From positions 8,990,001 through 9,054,000 of the forward strand of contig NC_060023.1 in assembly GCF_021134715.1 (NCBI RefSeq): 64,000 nt of DNA, written 5' to 3'. The stretch is from Daphnia pulex (Eukaryota; Arthropoda; Branchiopoda; Diplostraca; Daphniidae). The stretch's first letter is position 1, and every line of letters begins with the position of its first letter. Positions 56,685-64,000 of the stretch are shown piece after piece. A model generated the notes under the pieces. The model was not told the origin of the DNA. It was given only the letters and a program-made list of their open reading frames with translations, and did no database searches. The translations under genes were made by a program, and so were the position numbers.

Positions 56685-56946
56685 CCCATTGGCTGCCACA
56701 CCTTTTTCTCCCCTGCACGGGCCGCGCTGTTCGGTCTCGTGGCTTACAAGCCGCGAGGTCGGAGAGTCGCCAAGCCCAAAATTTGCCGCAAGGCAAGCCT
56801 GTCAAAAGGCAATGCTCCTTAGTCCCCCCCTTGTCAGCACGGACTTGTCAGCAATGGCAAGTCCCACTTGGTCATGGATCCTTCAGACGTGACGCGTAGA
56901 GTAGTAGAGAGCAACCTACGGGTTGTATGGCGTGGCAGCCAATGGG
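56685..56946. mobile_element. TTAA-flanked MITE, piggyBac-like (right arm copy)
   Basis: Mirror of 52109-52370: 262 bp, the same 15-bp inverted ends, TTAA at 56681-56684 and 56947-56950. Its presence at the same place in both arms means it inserted before the palindrome formed or was copied by conversion. Confidence 0.82.
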
Positions 56947-57364
56947 TTAACTTAAGTGTATGTATTTATGTATGTGATTGTAAAATGTGGTGGAATTGTG
57001 GGTGGAGGTGGGACAAAATAGCAATTCCTTTTTAAGTATTTGTTCATTGTGTCTTGTAATATATTACATCATTTATCTCAAGACTTGCTTACAGTAAACA
57101 TCGATGAAAATTTAGAGAACGCAGTACGTTTCTCTCGTAACTTGACCTGATAATGAAATTCGTCCACTTCAGAATGTTGTTTAGCAGAGTTTTCAGACAT
57201 AAGTTAATTAGGAAAGATCTAAAACAATGAGAACACTTCGCAATGGCAAAAGGCTTGAAGGATTTAAGTGAAGTTTTACAAGATGTTTACCCGCATAAAA
57301 ATTTATTTTCTCATTCAACACCAACAGGAATTCTCAGTGAAAACACATGAAAAACAATTTCAGA

Positions 57365-58082
57365 TCTAGTATTTAGAAGCCTCTTTGGAGTTATCTGGAG
57401 AAGCGTAGGTCGTGGTGTAACATTCAGATCACATAGTGGTGTAATAACTTGGAACAGAGTAATACTTAAGAGCTTCGGTGTAGCAGGTCGGAGCATCGTA
57501 TTTAGTGGCATAGAACTCAGGTCCCTTCGTAGTGTACTACTTCAGAGCTTCGGTGTAGTAGCAGAGTGTAGCGTAGGTTGTGGTGTAGTAAACTGGGGCT
57601 TCAGTGTAGTATTTCGGTTCAGCATAATACGAAGGGGCAGCGGTTGGTTAATTAAGGAAACGTAATACTTGGCCGCCTCAGTTAGAAATGTGTAGCTCGG
57701 GACAGAGTAGTACTTTGGCACTTCTGTGTAGATTTCGACCGTTGGTGGTGTGATAAGCTAGAGCCTCGGTGCAGTAGTTAAGAGCAGAGTAGTATTTGGT
57801 AGCCTCGGTGTAGTAAGCTGGCGCTGCATACGTAGTTGTGTAATACTCCGGTGACTTGGTGATAGAGCTCGGGGTAGAATAATACTTCGGGGCTTCTGCG
57901 TAGTAACTCGAGAAAGCTTATGTTTTTGTATAACAATCTGGAACATTGGTGGTGTAGTACATGGAGGCCTCAGTGTAGTAACTGGTCGTTCCGTATGTTG
58001 GCGTGCAGTCAGACGCCGGCGTTATGGTTTGATACCCGCCATACCCAGGAGACATCGGCACACCAGCTGTCAATCCAGCCAT
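57365..58082 (-). pseudogene. Tyr/Thr-repeat gene copy 5 (right)
   Basis: Mirror of 50973-51690 with the same MAGLTAGVPMSPGYGGYQT start and the same early stop, plus single-base differences (for example ACC-ATA for ACC-ACA after the start block). Confidence 0.7.
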
Positions 58083-58224
58083 CAACGATTAAACACCCAA
58101 CAGCAGCACGCCATAGATAACTAAACAATAAAAATAATTTGAACATTTATATGCAATAATAACTACCATTTTAAAATAATAAGTACAGTTGATACACATC
58201 TCAATGAAAAAAAATTCATATTTA

Positions 58225-58510
58225 CCAATGATTACTTTAATGTAGTATTCGACTGTTTTAGTGGTGTAATAAGCTGGAACCTCGGTGTAGTAGCTGGGAG
58301 CAGAGTAGTACTTGGGATCTCGGTGTAATAAGCTGGCGCGGCATTTGTAGTTGTGTAACACTATGGTTCCTCGGTGGTGTAGTACTTGGGGGCCTCGGTG
58401 TAATAACTGGTCGTGTCGTATGTTGATGTTCCATAGTAAGACGGCGGCGTCGTGGTTTGATACCCGCCATACCCAGGAGACATCGGCACACCAGCTGTCA
58501 ATCCAGCCAT
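58225..58510 (-). pseudogene. Tyr/Thr-repeat gene copy 4 (right)
   Basis: Mirror of 50545-50830; the same TAG interrupts the frame after 49 codons. Confidence 0.65.
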
Positions 58511-58836
58511 CTATACGAAACAATAATTAAATTGAAACATATGCAATAATAACTGGCATATTAAAAAATACAACACGCAGAGCTGATTCACACCTCCACA
58601 AAAAAAAAAAATATTTACCAATGATTGCAAAACTGGTGGTACGACGAAGAACGCAGTTAATGACGACTACTGCACTATAGTTGTTGCCATGCCGGTGATA
58701 ACCATTCGACTGATATCTATCGCCTTCTCTCCTTCTACCTCGACTAGACAATACCTTCTCTCCATCGTCTTCCTCCGACTAGACAATAAATAATTTGGAT
58801 ATTCGCATTTTAAATTCCATGTAACAGAATATTTAC

Positions 58837-59288
58837 CATGATATGTAGTGGTGTAGTAAATAGGGGCCTCGGTGTAGTACTCGACCCTTTAATGGCGTAC
58901 CTCGGGGAAGAATAGTACTTCGGGGATTTGGTGTAGTAGCTCGGGCAGCGAAGTTGTGGTGTAATAATCTGGAGACTTGGTGGTGAAGTACTTGGGGGTC
59001 TCGGTGTAGTAACGTGCGGCGTTGCGATTTCATAACCACCATACCCAAAAGACATCAGTACACCAGTGGTTGACCGAGCCAATACGACACCCAACATCAG
59101 CACGACGACGATAGCAGCAGCAGCACGATATTTTACTAGACAATTAATTAATTTAAACATTAGCATTCAATAAAAACTGGCATGTTAACCAACAGGAAAA
59201 AAAATGTAGAGTTGATACACAACTCTATATATAAATATTTAACCATAATTGAGGACAGTAAAGCGACGAAGAAGGCAGTTCCTGACAT
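58837..59288 (-). pseudogene. Tyr/Thr-repeat gene copy 3 (right)
   Basis: Mirror of 49767-50218, one residue different (YEIATPHV for YETATPHV). The same loss of repeat register occurs. Confidence 0.65.
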
Positions 59289-59309
59289 ATTGTGCACTGC
59301 AGTTGCTGT

Positions 59310-59495
59310 TGCCGTGTCGGAGATACTCGCTCAACTGATTTCTGTACCCGTTTCTCTCTCCTTTTATACAACTTTTTCTCACCCTGATCCACCTCTTGAG
59401 CCTTGCGGCTATTGTACCTTTTTGATAATGATGCAAAACGTCCGGTTCTCACCTAACCTCTACACCACCGCATGCCAGTTGTACGAAACGTTTCT
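59310..59495 (-). promoter_or_regulatory. Promoter module of the Tyr/Thr-repeat genes (right, inner)
   Basis: Mirror of 49560-49745 but with an intact TATAAAAG (59361-59368). Confidence 0.62.
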
Positions 59496-59919
59496 TGTGA
59501 ACTACAAGCGTGAACAACGAATTTTTTCGATTGTAACTGACAAAATCAAATAAAAAGAATTGATTCACATTTCACAACTCCAAGTAGAAAAAAGAATATT
59601 TACCCATGAAAGCAAACTGGTGGTACGACGAAGAATGCAGTTGGTAACGAATAGTGCACCGCAGTTATTGCCATGTCGGAGATGATCACCTGTTGTCTCC
59701 TTTCAATACGACTAGACAATAAATAATTTAAACATTAATATTAAATAATTGGCATGTTAGAAATAGAAAAAAATGGCATACATTACATATACACTACATG
59801 ACTTCATGAAAAGAAAAGGAATATTTACCCATAACCATAACCCATAACTGACGAAAAATGCAGGTTGTGACAAATTCACTACAGATGTTACCGTGTCGGA
59901 GATGCTCCATCGACTGATT

Positions 59920-60563
59920 TCATTTGACTCTTCTCTCTCCTTTTATACGACGGTGTAGTAAGCTGGCGCTGCATACGTAGTTGTGTAATACTCCGGTGAC
60001 TTGGTGAATGGTGATAGAGCTCGAGCTCGGGGCCTTTGGAACAGCGTAGGATGTGGTGTAGTACTCCGCTGCCTTCGTGGTGTAGTACTCCGCTCCCTTC
60101 GTGGTGTAGTACTCCGCTCCCTTCGTGGTGTAGTACTCCGCTCCCTTCGTGGTGTAGTACTCCGCTCCCTTCGTGGTGTAGTACTCCGCTCCCTTCGTGG
60201 TGTAGTACTCCGCTCCCTTCGTGGTGTAGTACTCCGCTCCCTTCGTGGTGTAGTACTCCGCTCCCTTCGTGGTGTAGTACTCCGCTCCCTTCGTGGTGTA
60301 GTACTCCGCTCCCTTCGTGGTGTAGTACTCCGCTCCCTTCGTGGTGTAAGCTGGGGCGACGTAGGTTGTAGTGCAGTACTTGGGTGCTTCGGTGGAGTAA
60401 CAAGTCGATCCTCGGTGGTGTGGCACTTGCAGGCCTCAGTGTAGTAACAGGTTGTTGCGTATGTTGTTGTTGGTACACACCATACGCTGGAGATATCGGT
60501 ACACCATGGATTAACCTACCATCAACGATACAACACCCAACAGCGGCATGACGCCATAGTTTA
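59920..60563 (-). pseudogene. Short-array repeat gene (right counterpart of the 59-repeat gene)
   Basis: After the TGTCTAG acceptor the frame reads NYGVMPLLGVVSLMVG and hits a stop (GGT-TAA) where the left copy has GGTTCATCC. Downstream are YYTEACKC, then a shift, then TTYVAPAY, 11 units of TTKGAEYY, one TTKAAEYY and TTSYAVPKAPSSSS. A region of about 115 bp between NNN and the array, present here, is missing in the left copy. Not translatable as one protein from the family start. Confidence 0.75.
60058..60345 (-). repeat. 24-bp coding minisatellite, 12 units
   Basis: Twelve 24-bp units. Eleven encode TTKGAEYY (GGA codon); the twelfth, at the 3' end of the coding strand, encodes TTKAAEYY (GCA), the type that fills the left-arm array. 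Confidence 0.96.
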
Positions 60564-60862
60564 CTAGACAATTAATAAATTTTAACATTTCCAATTATGG
60601 TACTGGTATAATAACAAATAGAAAAAGGGAAGAGTTGATTCACAACTTAATCGAAATTTTTTTTTACCTTTATTTAAAACTCGGAATGCGACGAAGAATG
60701 AAGTTGTTGACAAACAGTGCACGGCAATTCCTAATGCCGTAACGGAGATGCTCACTCGGCTGCTGAATTCTTTCACCTTTTCTCTCCTTTCATACTAGAC
60801 AATAAATAATTTGTGTATTTAGTAGTTAGCATATTAAAACTCCACATAACAAAATACTTTCC

Positions 60863-61135
60863 CATGATATGTAGTGGTGTAGTACTCCGATGCCTTGGTG
60901 GTGTTGTGTTAGGGAGCCTCGGTGTAATAAGCTGGAGCGGCATTTGTAGTTGTGTAACACTCTGGTTCCTTGGTGGAGTAGTATTTAAGGCATTGGTGTA
61001 GCAACCGGTTGTGTTGTATGTTGTGTAGTAAGGCGGCAGTGAAGTGCTTTGGTATCCGCCACACCCAAGAATCATCGGTACACCAGTGGTCGACCCAGCT
61101 ATCAACGATACAACACCCAACAACAGCACAGTTTA
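60863..61135 (-). pseudogene. Tyr/Thr-repeat gene copy 1 (right)
   Basis: Mirror of 46973-47246 with the same frameshift and stop. The donor after TATCATGG reads GAAAG rather than GTAAG, so splicing is also lost. Confidence 0.72.
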
Positions 61136-61559
61136 CTAGACAATTATTAAATTCAAACATTATTATTCAACAATAACTGGCTAATAGCAAATTGAAATAA
61201 AAATAGAATAAAACTTTCCATACAAAAAACAGAATATTCACCCATGATTGAAACTGGTAGCGCGACGAAGAATGCAGTTGGTGACACATGGTACACTTTA
61301 GCTCTTGTATATCAGAAATATTCACTCGACTGATTTCTTTCGCCTTTTCTTTGCCCTTACATACGACTAGACAATAAATAATTTAAAAATAATATGCAAA
61401 AATAACTAGCATTTTAACAAAGAGAAAAAAATTGAAATTTGATACATAACTCCATGGAACAACAGAAAATTTACTGAAATAATTTACTTTACTGAAAATT
61501 AACTGACAATACGACGAAGATTGCAGCTAATAGCAAATAATGCACAGCAGCTCTTACCG

Positions 61560-61735
61560 TGTCGGAGATACTCGCTCGACTGATCCCTATCGACTTTTCT
61601 CTCGCCTTTTATACGACTTTTTCTCACCCCTCCTATTAAGCCTTGCGGTTATTTTACCTTCTTGATAATGATACAAAACGTCCCGTTCTCACCCAACCTC
61701 TACGCCACTGCATGACACGTTTTACTTAATGATCT
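61560..61735 (-). promoter_or_regulatory. Promoter module of the Tyr/Thr-repeat genes (right, outer)
   Basis: Mirror of 46390-46560; TATAAAAGG at 61605-61613 and the CGACACGG / GCAAGGCTTAATAGG blocks are kept. Confidence 0.65.
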
Positions 61736-61995
61736 CCATGACCTTCGATTGAAATGCAAACTGGCCTTTCCTTCTTAAGGTAGACGTTGCTGGGGATGGG
61801 TCTACAAAAAGAAAACCAATATCAAAATGAATACCAAATACCTTACCCTTGCGGCTATTGTACCTGCTTTGATAATGATGAAACACGTGTCATTCTCACC
61901 CAACCTCTACACTACCGCATGCCAGTTTTACGTAATGTTTCTCGTGACCTTCAAGCGAGAAGGCCAAGCAAACTGTTCGTCCCGTCTGCAGCTTG

Positions 61996-63200
61996 AAATC
62001 TACAATAGTAATTGAAAATGATAAACACTGCATCAATGGAACATTTTTAAAATATACCTAGATTTGACTTAAGACATTATAAAGTCACGTGCGAGTGTAC
62101 ACATAGAAAAAATAGTTGAAATGATACGAAACTCCATGTAAAAAAAAAAAAAAAAAAAAAACGAAACTTTTACTCATTATTGCGAGTCGGAAGAATGCAG
62201 ATGATGGCTTGACTTTCGTCATCGGTAACTTTCTGTAAACCAGGCCTACAAATTGTATGAACGGAGTAAAGTTGAATTTAGCGGTTACTTAAATAGTTAA
62301 ATTTGTAGAGATTTCACAGAGTCGAAGGGTAAACAAGCATACCAAATTTTAAAAAATGGGGTAAAGATGAAAATTCAATCACATAAAATCACATCTTAAG
62401 ATGTTACGTAAAATTACACAAAAATTAAACAAAGGAATCTACTCTCTGCTCTTCAATCACTGACATTTACAGCTTGCTTTAAAGGAAATTAATAAACACG
62501 ATTACTTTTTTGTCAAGTTTTTTTCTGGTTTCTGGAAAATGAACAGTAGTCAAGCTTTGAGATCAGATGATTAGGCCAGTGGAATTTAGATTACAGGAAT
62601 AGCTAATTCACAGGTAAAGCAAGTGAAGATAAACAAAAAAGCAATTCATCATCTTTCTTCAAAAGGCTTCAGCACTACCTTTTTGACTGATTCTTAAGTT
62701 AACATTTCTAGCCATGTATTTTAAAAACCAAGTAATTCTAATCACCAAGACAATGTTCCTGTACAAACCACATGTCCAAAGAAGGTGAAGAAGGTAAGAA
62801 AATAACTGTAGATTCACTAACACCAGAGAAAACAACACCTTTCACCATCTGCACATTGAGCAGCAAACACTATCATTCACAGCATCAGCATCAGCATCAG
62901 CGAACAACAACAAATTAATCTATAACTTTAGACAATTAAAGGAAAAAGATAGCTTCAGCTTTGGAAATACACAGTAGTTACAAAATGACTAAGCATGCTA
63001 ATGACTTCTTTTTTGTTAAACATTTTTTTTTTTGTCAAAATTTTACAACCAGCGTAAATCATCAACACAACCAAGTGTAGTTGAAACAAAGTGAAACTGG
63101 ATGAAAATGTAATGAACTATCCAACATGGACTATATTTAATTAGACTAATACAACAACTTAATTTATAAAACAAATATCATAACTAGTTAGTATAGTTAC
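61996..63200. other. AT-rich region right of the palindrome
   Basis: Contains a poly-A run (about 62140-62160) and a short CAGCAT repeat near 62885. It may be the 3' UTR of a minus-strand gene starting beyond the window, but no coding sequence supports that. Confidence 0.35.
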
Positions 63201-63300
63201 CATTCAATGAAGTTTCTAGTACGAGACGACATTTCAGCATACGGACAGCACTTTCAGCTGCTTTCAGGACATATGCTCGGACGACATACTGGGAGTGGGA
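63201..63300 (-). other. Possible coding exon of a gene continuing past the window
   Basis: On the minus strand 100 bp are open (SHSQYVVRAYVLKAAESAVRM...LETSLNG) between an acceptor (AATTTCAG) and a donor (GTAACT). The composition looks protein-like but I do not recognise it, and no partner exon is visible. Confidence 0.3.
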
Positions 63301-64000
63301 CTGAAATTGCAGGCATAATAACCTTTATATCCACACACGAATACAAGAATATATCTAATTCATATACACAATGGCATTCATGAATAAAAACAAAAAATAC
63401 CTCTCTGTCTTAACGATAGAAAATGTTGAAGTTCGCTGTCATGACTAATACGGGAACATATAGCGGTCAAACGACTTCTAACCCCACCTTTTGACAAAAA
63501 TTCTAACCCTAACCTTTTGTCATTTGATTTGACGGTAATTCTAATCTACCTACCTTCCTTTTGACAAAAAACTTTAAAACCTTCAACAACCACTTGTAAT
63601 CTTGATCCATCGGTGAAACTGAGAAGAGATTGCTGAAATCCAAAACTGCTTTCCACGGGAAACGGATTTCAATTTGAAACGGGCAACGGGGCAAACAGAC
63701 TTGTAAACTAACTAACTATTGTAAACAATGTTCTGTGACAAGTTTATAAGAAGAAACACTATTAAATATTTGCCTACTAAGGAACTTTGATAAATTAGTA
63801 CAAAAAAATGGATCTATTAAAAATAATCGAAATTCTTGAGAAACAAAAACAACAAAAAATATTTGCAAAAGAGAATTCAACGTTTAGTGTTTATAACACA
63901 AAAGAAACATTTCCCATTTCCAAAGGAAAATTATAATTTTTCAATTTCAGAAAATCTAGTCACTTAAAAAAATCTTTCCTTTACTCTAATTGAACAGGAT
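63301..64000. other. Window end, nothing recognised
   Basis: AT-rich; a 61-codon minus-strand frame at 63509-63694 has no supporting motif. Confidence 0.35.

Larger units (their letters stand above)
54586..61995 (-). repeat. Right arm of the 16-kb inverted repeat
   Basis: Reverse complement of 46125-54537, with the same order of elements. Its minisatellite is short (12 units) and of a different unit type. A block of about 100 bp present in the left arm at about 53850-53950 is absent here. Confidence 0.93.

Overview
The window is eukaryotic, from a branchiopod crustacean and almost certainly a Daphnia species. The main reason is a tandem array of two-domain, secreted, threonine-tailed hemoglobin genes with the seven-exon layout known only from water fleas. 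Genes have short introns of about 60-100 bp with GT-AG borders. Intergenic DNA is AT-rich.

Layout. 20-1158 (+) is a complete five-exon class II phosphatidylinositol transfer protein (PITPNC1/rdgB-beta type). 2098-5599 (-) holds two DM4/DM12-family secreted proteins, one long and one short. 6332-37270 (-) is the hemoglobin cluster: ten intact two-domain hemoglobin genes, numbered 1-10 left to right here (not published names), all on the minus strand and all with the same intron positions and phases. A wrecked eleventh copy lies at 17080-17830, partly inverted, with its promoter still in place. Nine of the ten genes, and the relic, have a TATA-type box followed by a TACGTG hypoxia-response motif about 125-285 bp upstream of the ATG. 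38032-41236 (-) repeats the long/short DM4/DM12 pair, so the cluster is bracketed by two copies of one gene pair. 42175-43679 (+) is the beta subunit of geranylgeranyltransferase I, convergent with PRCC at 43802-44927 (-).

46125-61995 is a different landscape: a 16-kb inverted repeat with arms of about 8.4 and 7.4 kb around a centre near 54560. Each arm carries five copies of a Tyr/Thr-rich repeat-protein family, mostly broken, with shared promoter modules, a TTAA-flanked MITE and a second fold-back element. The left arm has 59 essentially identical 24-bp coding repeats (octapeptide TTKAAEYY). The right arm has only 12, of which 11 differ by one fixed base (TTKGAEYY). 61996-64000 is AT-rich with at most one possible exon.

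How the parts relate. The hemoglobins are extracellular oxygen carriers, and the repeated HIF-type sites imply joint induction by low oxygen. Near-identical introns and chimeric exons between non-adjacent copies point to gene conversion. PITP, GGTase I and PRCC are single-copy housekeeping genes without functional ties to the cluster. The palindrome looks like a fast-evolving repeat-gene island kept similar by arm-to-arm exchange. It must also be checked against assembly error.
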